Assembly (NCBI GenBank): GCA_027924645.1
Contig: BSBN01000047.1
Span: 1,302,001-1,366,000 of the forward strand
Direction of reading: 5' to 3'
DNA length: 64,000 bases
Source of the DNA: Cunninghamia lanceolata
Lineage: Eukaryota > Streptophyta > Pinopsida > Cupressales > Cupressaceae
The notes under the pieces are model-generated. The model made no database searches and was not told where the DNA came from. It saw only the letters and a list, made by a program, of their open reading frames with translations. Below are positions 30,401-43,612 of this stretch, piece by piece (within the stretch, counting starts at the first letter, position 1; each line of letters starts with the position of its first letter). The position numbers and the translations under genes were made by a program.

Positions 30401-32402
30401 GGGTCCAAGTTCCAATGTCATCTTCTTTGTATTGGTCCTCTTGGCTATTTTTAGCAAATTCCTTACACATCTTACAATTGTCATAACATATCATATTTGA
30501 CCACCCAACTAGGGTGCCCGATTTTTTCCTCATTAAACCTATTCAAAGATGTTACAAGACAAGTGTCCATACCTATCATAATGCTAGTCAAGATTGTAAT
30601 GTAACTGCCTTTTACATGCTCTTATGCATCATAAGAATTTGTCATAAGTAACTCCCATCATAATGACTTTACAAACACCACAAGATGTCAACACATGGAA
30701 AACATATGCCAAGTCAAAATGAGATGCCAACCTCCTGATGTGAGGACAAAAACTCACTAAAGATGAAATCCCAGTCACCTCCTAGTGGGATGCCAACTCT
30801 CCCACAAGAAGAAAAGATACACTAGAAGATGAAATAGTGAATGCATACAAAATACATTAAAACAAACATTAGGAATGCGAGGTTGAGACACATTTTCCCA
30901 ACAAAGAACATGCTAACAAAACCATGGAGGTTATTGAGAAGCACCTAAGATTTAACTGACTTATTTTGATAATTTGGAAGATAGGGATATCTTCTTGTCT
31001 TGTCTATTTAACCTTGTTATTAATGAATTGATCCAATTCTATGAGAACATTACGTTTTGGATTGATCTCCAATAAATACTAAGGAGTTTTTATAACATTT
31101 AAGGTATCCAATAGAGGGGAAAGTAATATTGCAAGAGTTCTATATTAAATATTGGATGCAACCTAAGGTATTATCTCCAACTTGCTTGGTGATGGTGTGT
31201 GACCCATATCAAAGTGGATGAGGCTTGCAATAAGGTCATGTTAGTCTTTTCTTCTATAGATGTAGCTATAATTGATCACCAACTTAAAAGGTGTGCAATG
31301 TTCGATGCTTGTCATCGTGTTTCTTGTACATTGCATTACCTTGTTGTAGAATGGTTCACACTTGCTACTAATTGTGCTCAATAAATAAAATAGCTTTGTT
31401 GGCTTTCTTTTGAGATGAAGGAGTTTCTATTGTTGATGGTAGAATAGGATAAGCTACATCAATCAGCGACATAGGTTAGAAACCCAAGCAAACCTAAAAA
31501 GGATTGTGTGTTGTAAAGCTATGCTAAATGAAAAAGTAGGCTTTCATCTTGTTAGTAAATAGATTTGTTGTTGTGATATTTCAATAAAATTAGTGTGACT
31601 TTCCTAATGGGTAGAGACGAGCATTCACAATAGTTGGAGAAATCATTGTTGGAATAATGATTTTTCTCTGCATTTATGAGGGGCAAATCCCTCATATGAT
31701 GGTCGTTTTTAGGTTTTTTGTGTACCTTTAACCTAAATTTACCAAAGGAACATGAGAAATGGAAGAGGAAAGGAAAATAAAGAAACCCTAAATAGTCTTG
31801 CACAGGACACTATGTAAGATCCTTTAGGAAAAATATGGGAAAAGCAAAGGGAAAGGAATGAGAGATAATATGCAGTAACTAATAGAGACACAAAGTTCTT
31901 TCATTAGCATGTACAACATCAGCAATAGAGGAGGTATTTGACATTTTATCCTTCAACACACAAGAAAATATAAGGGACTAGTTACACATTAAACATACGA
32001 ACAATATGCAACAACTAGAGAATATAATGAAACACATTTAAAAAATATTCTTCTGATTCCTTCAAAAATTAAAGTGCAAAATCTTTGTTCCATTTTTTGT
32101 ATAGCCAAAAATGCAAGAGGATTATAAAGAAATTATTACAAGTTGAATGTATGAAGAACATGTAAGTAATGAAGAATATAATGCCTCAAAGTTCATAAAA
32201 TATTCTTCAAATTCTTTGAATTTTTGAGCACAAAGTCTCTTTATAATCTCTATTTGCTATAGTGTGAAGAGGAAAAACACCAAAAAAAGGAAAAGAACCA
32301 TTTACAAATGGAATGGAATTCCCCTGCATATATAAATTTTCCCTTTTCTCACCAATTTATAACTAAATTTTAACTATTTCCCTTTTGTAATAATAACCAT
32401 GT
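27421..32402. other. Largely featureless DNA; possible LTR relic near 30040-30320
   Basis: No convincing gene. Around 30040-30320 the minus strand resembles the R/U5 part of a plant copia LTR ('gtgggggttttattttg', 'ttcgccacttac', 'gttatggtatattgtttc'), but I could not find its ends. A 61-codon plus frame at 31199-31384 and an 83-codon minus frame at 31552-31803 have no recognisable domain. Confidence 0.4.
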
Positions 32403-32519
32403 CTTATAATATAAAGTCCACTTTTTAAGTCATAAAAATGACTTATAATCTGAACTTTGATTTTTAAGTCATAAAAATGACTTATAATCTAAACTTTGAT
32501 TTTTAAGTCATAAAAATGA
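32403..32519. repeat. 39-bp tandem repeat with perfect hairpins (3 copies)
   Basis: Three units start at 32403, 32442 and 32481. Each contains AAGTCATAAAAATGACTT, a 7-bp perfect inverted repeat with a 4-base loop. Copies 2 and 3 differ at one base. Confidence 0.85.
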
Positions 32520-32729
32520 CTTAAGTTATAATTCAGAAAAAGTGTAATCAACAAATAAAGTGTAAAGTAAAAGTAAAATTAATGGCACTTGTAGAGAGGC
32601 AAAAGAAAGTTTTTGTCTCCTTTAGAACTTTGGTCTTTTGGTGTTATTGAGACATTTCATCAAACATTTCCCAAGCAAGTATTTGTGGATGCTAGTTTTT
32701 GAAGTAATTTGTCAAACTTTATTCTATTT

Positions 32730-33840
32730 TCATACTTCCTTGCTCAAGTGATTTGATGGACATCCATTTAACAAGTTTCCTTGTCACTTATACATTTCCA
32801 TGGGAATCTCTTTCTAGTATCAATTGCTCTTGAATGCTTTCAAGAAAAATTCAAAAAGAGTTCAAGCTTGAGGTTGCAACTTTTGTTTCCAATGGTCACT
32901 CTTATCTACAACATCATGAGCCAGAATCTCATTCAACTTGGTAATTAATTGTTGTACCTCTAGAATGAAGTCAATAAGCCCTTCTAGTATTTAAGTATTA
33001 AAACTATAATTGTAGCCATATTTAGCATGTTTACAAATGACATCTCCTCGCCAATAATTGTAATGGGACATGTTTACAAAATATATTCTAAAGTAATGTG
33101 TGAAGCCACATATTCAATAAGCCTCACAAAGTGATAATATTTTCCAGTTAACCATGCATCAACCATCACATTCCTTATCATCTCTACATGAATCTTACAA
33201 GTTGTGTCAAATCCAAAACATGTTGGAACTTCCTTGCACTTGAGATTGCCATCAATTATCTTTGGACAACCAAGTACCAAATGTTCTGAAAGAAGGCATA
33301 CATTTGTGTTTGAACCATTGCCACCAATGACAACAAGGCTAGCTAAACCCAATTTCAGTGTTGTCTCCTCTGCTTGCTTAAACCATTGGGGAGTCTCAAT
33401 TTTATCACGTCCACTACAAATAATATCAAATCCACCCTGATTGCAATATGGTTTGACAAAATCTTTTGTAATTTCAATATATTCACATTTCATTATTCTT
33501 GCCAAACTATCCTTGAATCCAAAGAATGTGTTGTCCTTAACATTATTTTGCACATAGTCAAAGAATCCTACAATGACATTATGACTTCTAGAACCTTGGC
33601 TACTAGAAAGCACAACACCAACTTTCAACTACTGATCTGATGCCAAAGCCAGATTGTTACTTGGCAAAAGACAAATTGATGGTTCTCCATATAGCTTCAG
33701 GAATAGCTTAGCAATCTCTTCTTATAATTGATCCATGTTTGAATAAAAATCCTTCTTTTCTGCTCTTGTGGCTAGATTGCATTTGTTTGAAAATTTTTAA
33801 AGCTTTAGTGATGGCACATGTATATCTTTTGAGCATAATT
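32730..33840 (-). pseudogene. PFP-beta: Processed pseudogene of PPi-dependent phosphofructokinase beta subunit
   Basis: A 184-codon open part (33074-33628) matches plant PFP-beta closely: GGFDIICSGRDKIETP, QFKQAEET-like QWFKQAEET, CPKIIDGNLKCKEVP, FGFDTTCKIHVEMI, GKYYHFVRL and ASHITLE. Homology continues on both sides across stops: upstream EEIAKLFLKLYGEPS (from about 33721, with a TAG before LKVGVV), downstream ITIIGEE, GLIDFI, LNEILAHDVVD, then weaker similarity to about 32730. No intron separates these blocks, unlike the multi-exon plant gene, so it derives from mRNA. Key residues are lost: the phosphate-binding GGQAPGGHN became SSQGSRSHN, GGDDSN became GGNGSN, and the catalytic TIDGD became IIDGN. 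It cannot be an active enzyme. Boundaries are approximate. Confidence 0.88.
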
Positions 33841-36099
33841 TACTTTTAGCCTAACACCCAAGCCATACGTAGGAGAGCCTTGCAAGTGTTGCTGAAACTC
33901 TTACCACTCCCATGATTCTTCTTGTAGAATCAAAACTCACTCATAAGTCATTCCAAGTTCATTTCATATATTATTTCCAATTAGATTATCACCGGATGTT
34001 TAATTTCATATATAATCTTGTGTGGTGATCACTAGATGTTTAATGCCTTATTCCTAATACATGGAGGTTGGAGACAATGTCTCATTAGTCTAATTTAGTG
34101 TAACGACACCTCCTACACTGGCTATTCTTAAATATCATTCACTTCAATAGTCAAAGGTTAATTTTGACTTATAAAAATAAGATAAATATTTATCCCTTTT
34201 TGTTGTAAATGAAGTGTCAAATTATTCTTAACTATTTGAGCATTAAAACATATGATATTTAAGTCAAGTGTCCTACACCAAACTCCTTCAAGTGATATTA
34301 AACATCTTTAGAAAATGAAACAAGACCTAATAAGAGATACTAATCACCCATGTCCCACCTTCAAAACTCTACTTGAAGCTTGTTTTAAACAACATTATAC
34401 AAAAGTGTTGGCTAAAAGAGATGCAAGCTCCTATCAGTTGTAACCTTTGAATCACCATGGTTTGCAATGGTAACAAAGGTAGCATCCCTACATGTGCTCA
34501 AATTTGTAGGTGTGGAAGAGACATTTTTTTATGTGCTATAGCCTTTTGAGTCATTTCTAGTGACAGATGAGTAATTAGACTTTATCATATTAGTTAGACT
34601 ATCACAATCATCCATAGGACCCAAAGGTGTCATCTCACATATAATACCATTAATAGTAAAAGGAATAGGTTGCATTGAAGATAATAAGTCACTATTTGAA
34701 TTACTATCCAAACCATGACGTGTATTTCCAAATAATGAAGCATCTTTATGAAATGTTGGCAAATTCAGCTTTAGATCATATAGCTCACACGGTTTTTCTT
34801 TTCATATCAATAGAAATCAACTGTGTAGGAAAGCTACAATGGGAAGCCAAACCTATTTCCATGGCATGGTACTCTTGCATTCGATATGCAAAACTTTTGC
34901 ATTAGTCCTCTCAACTGTTGACGAATCATATTGTTTTATTTTTGTTATGACTATAGTTTGTAGTGTTTGCAAAAAAAAATTGATTGGCCATAAGACTTTA
35001 CCTCTTATTCCTCCCTTCACGTATGCAAGCAATGAATGCAACAATGACTTTAGCCCATACCTAAAATCAAATCAGTTGAATGTTCCCATAGTTAAAAGAT
35101 CAAATCAATTTGATATTTGGGCAGGCAAAATCAAATAAAATGATCCATAAAGTATTGAATGGGCATATCAATAATAAAATAAAATAAATCAACACCACCA
35201 TATACAAAAGTGAAAAAATATTTATAACAAATAGTGACTAACCTTATCACAATAAAATCAATTAAAATCAGTACTAGTAACATACACTATATGAAATGAA
35301 ATAGAAGTCAATAGAATATTTATGACAAAAGTAAGACACTTTATCAGAAATAGTATACCTTCAGAAAATTAAATTTACATTGATTTTATTGGTCATTTCA
35401 ATAGTTCCTCCTATGGAGAAGAGGCTATGTGTCCATAATGAATTTGTCCATTTTAGACTGAAAGTGACTCTCCATTTTAGGTAGTTATTTTTTGTGTTTT
35501 ACTCCAATTGGTATAAAATATCCTTCAATTGAAAGATTTCCAAGAGATAGCCTTATATAGAAGGGTCTACTCCTAAGCTTAACAAGCAAATTCCAATAAC
35601 TCGACCAAGGTGTTTTAATTTATTCAACACAAAGGACTGCTCCAGTTTATCCCACTACCCTTTTAGCCTGTTGAGCTTTCAATAAATCAAGCAAATTAGT
35701 TGAGAATTTTATGCTCACTAATGGGCATCAGGAAAATGTAGAGAAACACCAATATGTTTTGTAAGGGACCTTTTCTTTCAAGTCCAACAGTGACTCGAAA
35801 CTTAATGGCGTGACTTACCAACTGCAAGTTTGTGAATGTCATATGAATATCATTAAAGCTCAAGTAAACATTAGTAGACATATCATTCCCAATTACCTAT
35901 ATAGCACAGTAGCACCTAATTCCCTTGTCACCATTAGGTCTACTTTTATCGATGACACTAACTTTAGTTAGAATTTAAACATAAACTGCCAAGTGTAATT
36001 GACAACATAGTGGGCTTTTCATGTATGTCTAATGAGAGAGATAGGGTTATAAGTTGTAGTTTTTAATGTTTATTTTTTATTTTTTATTTCTTTCATAAA
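33841..36099. other. No recognisable gene
   Basis: AT-rich. A minus frame at 34529-34762 and one at 34853-35044 read as plausible low-complexity protein but match no family I know. Nothing else is seen. Confidence 0.4.
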
Positions 36100-36104
36100 C
36101 ATTT
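36100..36104. repeat. Target-site duplication cattt (left)
   Basis: Same five bases at 50894-50898, just outside the 3' LTR of the plus-strand Tat element. Confidence 0.88.
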
Positions 36105-36961
36105 TGTAGACACCTAAAAATGTCCAACACCTTGTCATTAGCATGTTTTGCCCTAGGTACCCATGTCATCACCTAATTAGTTAAATAAATTTTATTTATT
36201 TGACTAATTTATTTTATCCCCTTTCAATCCCATAATTATATCTTCTATAATTGAATAATTTTTTATTTATTTAATTATTCATGGCCATTAATCCTCTCTA
36301 GTTAAATAATTATTTTTAATTATTTAATTAGTCACTTATCTATTTTTCCTATAATTAAATAAATTTTTATTTATTTAATTATCTTTCCACATCATCTCTC
36401 ATCACAAATCCAAAATTAATTAAATAAATCAAATATTTATTTAATTAATAAAATCTTAAATATATCCTCTTGCTTTCTTTCTGAAATTGCAACTCATGCA
36501 TATCTAATTAATTTATTTAATTAGATAATTTATCAATTCATCCTCTCATCTTTTTAGGATTTATTTCCTTTAAAGGAGAAAATCAAATTGCTTTCTATCT
36601 TTCTAAATCCTATCTCATCGTGTTTTATTTTCTCTTTTGTCTAATAAAGCAAAAATCAAATCTTATCTTATCTTATCTTCTTCCATCCACATAAAAAATC
36701 AGCCCTTGTCTATAAATATGGCTTCTCACAAGCCATTTGAGAGGCATTATTGAGTTTTAAGTATCCTTATTCTATCGAGTTATCTTCACAATTGTTCTCC
36801 ATCATCTCTTATCAATGTTATGCTATGATTGTGGGCAATCAACATTCAATCATCTAAGCGATCAGTCATGCATGCATCACTTTGAGGTATTCAAAGAGTT
36901 TGGGCATAGGTAATTGCATTTAATTTGTTTTATCTTCATTTTTTCAAATTTCTTGATTACA
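36105..36961 (+). repeat. 5' LTR of the plus-strand Tat element (857 bp)
   Basis: Starts TGTAGACACC and ends TTGATTACA. U3 contains a run of long AT-rich palindromes between about 36177 and 36526, for example a 15-bp perfect stem with 5-base loop at 36415-36449 and a 10-bp stem at 36502-36526. A TATAAATA box is at 36711-36718. Confidence 0.92.
36711..36718 (+). promoter_or_regulatory. TATA box in the Tat LTR
   Basis: TATAAATA, followed by 'tggcttctcacaagcc', which is conserved in the 3' LTR (TATA at 50644-50651). Confidence 0.6.
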
Positions 36962-36985
36962 TTCTGACACACCCGGTGGGACCTA
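36962..36985 (+). promoter_or_regulatory. Putative primer-binding site, Tat element
   Basis: Directly after the LTR, the sequence includes CACACCCGGTGGGACC, similar to the site of the minus-strand copy at 17966-17979. The tRNA is not identified. Confidence 0.55.
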
Positions 36986-39900
36986 CTTCGTTTGATTGTT
37001 TTTGCAAGTTTTGTAGTAAAAATTTGTGTTTTTCTAATCACCATTGTCGAGTTTTGCACAGGACCTATCATAGGTGACCTCCGGGGCAAAAACTGATCTT
37101 GCCATCGTGTCCGACAGGCCATTTCTGTAAAATTTGACTATAAATTTGTCTATGGTTGGCAACTGTGAAATTTATTGAAAAAAATTAATTTTTTTTTACT
37201 TTCACAAGCCGTACCATACAGCCGTATGACCTGTGCAACATATCTCTTAGCATAGTTCATTTTTGTTTAACCGTTTGTTTGGTTGCAGGCATTTTCTGTA
37301 GGTTATGTGTTGCAGGTTTGTTTTGAGATTGATTGCTTGGAAAAAATCTTAAGTCTTTGTTAGATTTTGTTGACTTCCATCTTGGCGTTGAAACCTTGGA
37401 TTGTCAAAACCCTATTAGATCACAGTTTCAAAACCCTCGACCTTGCAGGTCTTTTTGCCCCTGTTGCCTCCTTTGGGTCTTTTGACCACCACTTTCTACC
37501 TTAAAAAACTTCTTGTCCCCATCTCCCAAACCTTGACTTGTGTCATTACAATGGCCCCTTGGCCATAGTTGCCTCTCTCTTAGAACTCAATCACTGCTAT
37601 CGATTGCTTGCTCTTCACATTCAAACTGTGACTCTCTGCCACCTAACCTGTGATCCCACCGTCACCATTAGCACTATCGCCACTAGCACTATTGGCAAAG
37701 GAAAATACTAAGATCCATCGACTAACCTTTTAAATCTCCCTCTACAATATCCTAATATCGTCGTGCCTTCCATTTGACCTCCACTTGCTTTGTGTTCTGA
37801 CCTCTGCAAAGAATAAGTTGCCGCTTTAGTCGGCATTCCAAACCCTTGGGTCGGCATCTAAATCTTTGTCTTCGTTTCAAATTCCAAGGTTGGCATTTTA
37901 AATCCTATGGTCGCTGTGTTAATCATATAGTTGCAGCCTTTAAAACTTTCAGCCTCTGCATGCACATCCTGTCGAAGCCCCTTTCCTTCGACCTCATGTC
38001 AAGTCCAAGTTAATCATTAGGAAACCCTAATCTTTGTTTGTTTGTCGACTTCCTAATCTTTGAATTTCCATCTTCGACTTCCAAACCAATGCCCATATCA
38101 ATCACTAAAACCCTAGCTACAACCCTTTCAACTCAACATTTAAATGTTTAGTTTTCAACTTTGGGTTTTTTGATTTTGGCATATAGGGCTTTTTACAAGT
38201 TAGCTTACGGTTTTGGGATCTAAGTTTTGGGCTTTTGAGCTTTGAAATTTTAAAGGGGGTGGGGTTTTATTACAACTGGCAAACACGTAAAACTACCTTC
38301 CACATAGCACGTGAAACAAAATCTTTGAAAACCAATCAAAATCAAAAAGTCAACAATCAAATCAACAGTCAACTTTAGTCAACCAGATTTCATCTAAATG
38401 CCATAAGGGAAGGAGGCATTTTTTTCTTTTTGCCATAATAGGGCATACGGCATCAAATTTTCGCAAATGAACACTCATTGGAAAGCTGACTTCATGAAAT
38501 TCACAGTGGCATCAATGGTTTTAGGTAATTTCACCATTTCATCAGGTAATTTCTCTGTTAAAGTTTAGCTTCCTTCAAAACTTCAATCAAGCATAACTGG
38601 AGCAAAACGTATCCTTTTTCAGCAATTTTTTTTAAAAATTGCATAGAATTTCATGAAATTTCTATTTTTGTAACTTATTTCACTATATCAGATCACCATT
38701 TGCAGGTTTTTATTAGATCATATCTTTTGACCTAATCCTCTTTGGCATCTAACAATCTATCTATGCAACTTGTTTTAATCTCTTGTCAAAGAACGGAGAA
38801 AACAAACATACTAACATATCTTTTGTAGCCTCGATCGGTCCAAGACATAGACAATTTTTCTTACTAAAGTAGGCACATTTAGTTTTGGTACTTTAAAATG
38901 AACAATCTATTCGCAATGTGTTTGCTTTTCATTTCTTAGGCTTGCTTGCCTTGATTGTGTGTAACCTGATTTAGCAATAGAGGTATCCTCTCCCCCTGCC
39001 TATCCAATGGATCTGGGGTGCAAGAGAAACTATTGCTAACTCTAGAGGGCCTACCTTCCCATTGTGAGAAGGGATACAACCCAAGTGGAAACAGGCTAAA
39101 GCCAAGCCATTCCAATCTGCTATATAAATAATGTGTTTGTGCCGAAAGTCACAAGGGACGGGTGTTGTTGCATTATATCGACGAATGTTCCCCCAAAACC
39201 TTGTGGAGCATAACCTTTGCAGGCTGGGATGCCTCCATTAACGGAGCGAATCACCACATGTATAGCCACCTGAATAGAAGCCCTTATTAGAAACCTTTGT
39301 GTAGTGGCCCAAAACCCTCTACCTGTTGGTACAAGAGGACAGTTGATTAGGCCTCTGATAGCCGTCCCACATTTTTGTGACTTATGGCAGAGATAGCAAG
39401 GTACCTCAAGATTTGTGCATCTTGAGGACCTGGAACTTGGTGTGCCTAAGAAGTGAGTGCACTGTAAGGGGGAGCCCATGCCCCAAGTTCTTGGAGCTAT
39501 ACACCATAAGTAGATGCTACTGGGTAAAACCAAGTGGGAACCCAACAAGTATTGTCTCAGCCAGCCTAAGTGGTAACTGTTTGTGAATGGCTTGTGCATG
39601 AGTGTTTGCTATCTTGTCTTCTTGCCATAAAATTGTCAAAAAAGCTGTCAAAAATAAACTTCTTGTCACGAGACAATTTTATTCTAATACTTCCCAATCA
39701 ACTTCATCCTTTCATATCCAAAAATACCTTGAGACTTGTCTAAGTATAATCCGTAGTCCATCCAAATCATATCCCAACCTTTCACCTCATTGTTCACTTT
39801 CACTCTAGAGTACATCCATCCACTTTTATCTTGACCTTGGAGAAAACATTTTCATTTGTTGGACCCCTTAGCCATTTCATTCCAAAATCATTTTTTTACC

Positions 39901-40437
39901 AACATCCATCTAAACCTTGAATTTCCCAAAAGACATGTAGCATTTGACCTTAGGAAGCACCTCACCAACCTATCCAAAATCAATCAACATTTATCAACTG
40001 AAACATATCCAAAAATCAATCTTGTACAAAAGATTTAATCTAGATCTCATCCTTCATCATCCTTATTTTATTTGAGGGTCATTAGTCTTCCTTTCAAGTG
40101 AAATAATTATCTATCCTTTCCTCTTAAGGTCATTAGTCTACCTTGAGTAGAAGGAATCATCCTTGAAACAAATCCAAAAGATCTAGATTTTGTCCAAGCT
40201 CATCCTTTTGATTTTAAACTATCATCCAAACCAACCATCACATCTTTAACCTCTTTAGCCAAATTCATCCCTAAAACATCATCCTTTTAAAATTCTTGAG
40301 GTCAAATAACCCCATCCTTTTCATTTCCAAAACTATCACCACCTTTGGGTCAAACCAATTTCTAATTAATCTCTAAGGTCATTCTCAAAACATCAATCCA
40401 TTTCATCCCATAATCAAGTTCATCCCAAGATTATTGC
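36986..40437 (+). other. Long 5' leader of the plus-strand Tat element
   Basis: About 3.4 kb without a credible ORF. It includes a locally GC-richer block at roughly 38960-39600 with no matching protein in any frame. The leader may hold packaging or translation signals, but nothing specific can be named. Confidence 0.5.
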
Positions 40438-41989
40438 ATGTGCTTGATGAGATCACAAGCCAATAAAATTCAAGAGATGGGATCCTTTGGGTTAAACATG
40501 AACATCGGAATGCCCCAAACTGATCAAAATAGCATACCCCTTGGCTTAAATACGAACATCAGAATGCCCCAAATTGATCAAAACAACATACCCTATGACA
40601 ATTCACTTCCACCTTCACTGTCATCCAACACACCCACAATTGATCAGGATGTCCTAGGTTTCATGCAAGATCCTGACAACATGGATATACTTAATAGGGT
40701 TCTCCGATCAGATCCAAATAATTATGTGGAGTATCTTATTCGACACGGGGCTTCCTTGCCTATGGTCACTGCGTCATCCACAAATCCCACAAACATTAAC
40801 GCCACCATGTCCATTCCCCAAATCACCCTTAATATTCCCACCAACACCATGCATACGAATGCCTCTACCAGCGTACCATCAATTGATAATAAAACTATTG
40901 CCTTCATAACGCAACTATTTTATGAACAACCCTCTAACACCACCAACACTTCAAATAGCATAAATGTCTAAACATCACAAGCTAACGTAAACACAAATCT
41001 ACAAATTCCACTGCATATCCAACAACTCATTGTTCAACAATACCTGGCCCAACAACAACAAAATCCCCCATCGCTGAACCAAAACACACAAGTACTGCCA
41101 TATCTTCAACAACTGCTTAAAGTGCAAACAAACTCCACACAACAACCACCTCCAATACCGAATACCTTAAGCCTTGTTCTGCAAAAGCTCAAAGAAATTC
41201 AATTGGGAAACAAAAAGAAATAGTATTCCCTTGAGGATATATGTCCTTATCCCTTTGATAGGACTCTATACATGCCCCCCTTTCCTAAACATTCCAAAAT
41301 TTGACAAATACAAAAGAAGGGGAGATCCTCAAGAACATTTATGATAATTTTACATCGCTTACCTCGAAGTCTCTTACAACGACACTTATTTGATGAGATT
41401 TTTCCCTCGAAGCCTTGGTGGACAAGCCACTGAATGGTTCACACGTCTTCCCCCTAGCATCAAAACATTCCAAGAACTTGCAGAGAAATTTATAAACCAT
41501 TTCTCTTACAAATTTGAGCATGCGGTTTCAATGACTGGCCTTTGTAACACAAAACAAAGGAATTGGGAATCATTTGCCACCTTTTTACATAGGTGGAGAG
41601 CCTTGGCAAGAAAATTACCATGGCCTATTCCCGAAAATCAACTCATGACCATGTTTGTCACCAACCTAAATCCAGAAATGGGATTCCATCTGCAAGTGCT
41701 ATGCACTTCTACCTTCGAAGAGGTTATTGACAAAGGAACGACCATTGAGAGAGCTCTTATCACCAAAGGCTTGACAAAATTGTATGACAACAGCAAGAAC
41801 GGTAACAATAACAACAACGCAAACAACAACAATGCTCAAACAAGTGAGAAACCCAGCTTCTTGGGTAAGAATAAAAACACTCTCAATGACGGCGTCACAG
41901 ATGTGAAATCCATCCAAAACATTCAAAATAATGCCCCACCTGCTACCTTGAGAAACAATGTGAACATACCAAAAGGGCCACTTAGATAA
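40438..41989 (+). pseudogene. gag: gag of the plus-strand Tat element
   Basis: An N-terminal open part (40438-40971) is Asn/Pro/Thr-rich with repeated MNIGMPQTDQ / TNIRMPQIDQ words. The second part (41390-41989) is in another frame and holds the retrotransposon gag core: RFFPRSLGGQATEWFTRLPP, then FQELAEKFINHFSY, FATFLHRWRALARKLPWPIP and LMTMFVTNLNPEM, then an Asn-rich tail. Between them, frames with KKK, TAG, YSLEDI and EHL, TGA, TAA, FYIAYLEV show stops where relatives have Gln and Arg. More stops follow after GPLR (TAA) and after RRRFTP (TAA). No CCHC knuckle is visible. Confidence 0.85.
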
Positions 41990-42043
41990 AACGATAACCC
42001 TAGAAGGAGATTTACGCCTTAAGGGGAACCTATTGAAGATGTT

Positions 42044-43612
42044 TTGGATAGATGTGTGAAAGAGAACTTGATAAATCTTCCCCTTGTTTGGCCATACAAT
42101 GAGAATCAATTCAAACCTTCATGGTTTGATGAGAATACATTCTGCGAGTACCATCGTGTTAAAGGACACACAACATCGAACTACATGAGATTAAAACATC
42201 ACATACAAGATCTCATAGAATCAGGGAAAGTCACCCTCCAAGACTCTTCTAATCCATCCCCAAAAGAAAACTTGGGAGCATACAAGGATCCCCTCCCTGA
42301 TCATAACAAATGCAAGGCCTCTTCATCATCAAACCAAACATATCATGTTGTCCCCCCTCCAAACTCTTTCAATTCTATTGTGAGTTAGATAGAGAAATCT
42401 TTTAGCCATGTTAATACCATCACTATTCGGGTTAAAGCCCCAAATTGTGCTGTCAGAACCCGACGTAGTCATGTTACCATTCGTGGTGCCACTCCTACTA
42501 ATCAACCATCCACATCAGACCAACCTCCATCATCCATACCTCCTAAACCATCCACACATAAATATAATCTCCTAGATCATCTAGGAAAGACACCTGCCCA
42601 AATATCCATTCTCGAGCTTCTCCGTACATCTCCGCTCCACAAAGAAATTCTTGATAAAGCCTTGATAGAGATGCAAGTCCCCACCAATCTAAATGTGGAA
42701 CAATTCCAAGCTATGGTAGCCCATATCATTGCACCCCATCACCTCACTTTCTCAGAAAAATATCTTCCCATAGTTGATTCCTCCCACAACGAAGCACTTC
42801 ACATCGAATTTATCATCCATAAACATATCATAAAAAAGGTTTTAATAGATGGTGCTTTTGGCCTAAATCTATGCACTCTAAAGCTATTAAAGCACTTGGG
42901 ATATTTTGATGTTGTCATAGATGCTAATGAATCCCTTACCATCAAAGGATATGATGAAACAGAGAGAATGTCTGAACGAACTATCAAGCTCCCTATTCAG
43001 GTAGGACAAAAGATTCTGGAAACAAAGTGCCAAGTCCTTGACCTTGATCTTCCCTACAATATTCTTCTTGGTTGACCCTGGATTCACACCATGCAAGCCG
43101 TCCCTTCCACCTTCCATCAATGCCTAAAGTTTCCACATAATGGTATAGAAGTTACCATCTATGCCGATCCTTGTCCCTTTCAATACTATAGTTTTTTGGA
43201 AGGACATGACCGTACCTTCTGTCTATATAATCATCCCATCATGACCCCTTCTAAGCCTAAACAAAAGGCCCTATCATCCTCTACCTACATTGATCCTATT
43301 GATTTGCCATCAACATCGCAATCATCTCCTTACCCTAAAATCAAGATCAAGGCAAGTGACAAGGGATGCGGTGAGTATGATTTACATGGCACTTTATTTT
43401 GTGTCAGCCACTTACCACCATCCCCTAGAACATATGACACTCTTAGGGAGAATGAAGTTTCCATCGTAGTGATCAAATGCAAACTGACACCTACTTTCAA
43501 AAAGAAACATCTCTTAGAGCAGGATGATCTCAAGGATATTTTTTCATGGCTATACAAGGATGAAGAAGACAAAGAAGCCCCAACTCTACCAATAAAAAAT
43601 TATGGTAAATGA
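42044..43612 (+). pseudogene. Gag-pol linker and aspartic protease of the plus-strand Tat element
   Basis: Same frame as the gag core. The open part 42044-42388 includes FCEYHRVKGHTTSNYMRLKH, a degenerate zinc-finger-like motif, and ends in TAG after NSIVS. The part 42662-43075 is the protease: KKVLIDGAFGLNLCTLKLL carries the catalytic Asp region, and DLPYNILLG the C-terminal flap; a TGA replaces Arg before PWIHTMQAVPSTFHQ. The part 43091-43612 is the protease-G-patch linker (GCGEYDLHGTLFC, LKDIFSWLYKDEED), closed by TGA after NYGK. Confidence 0.85.

Noticed and set aside
31199..31384. 61-aa plus ORF
   Set aside because: Too short and unrecognised; no flanking homology.
33074..33628. Functional phosphofructokinase gene
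   Set aside because: Stops on both sides in frame and loss of phosphate-binding and catalytic motifs.
34529..34762. 77-aa minus ORF with neighbour 34853-35044
   Set aside because: Reads as plausible protein but matches no family I know and has stops between the parts.
39120..39599. 159-aa minus ORF in the Tat leader
   Set aside because: Antisense to the element, no domain, Cys/Pro-rich by composition; only the composition shift was kept as an observation.
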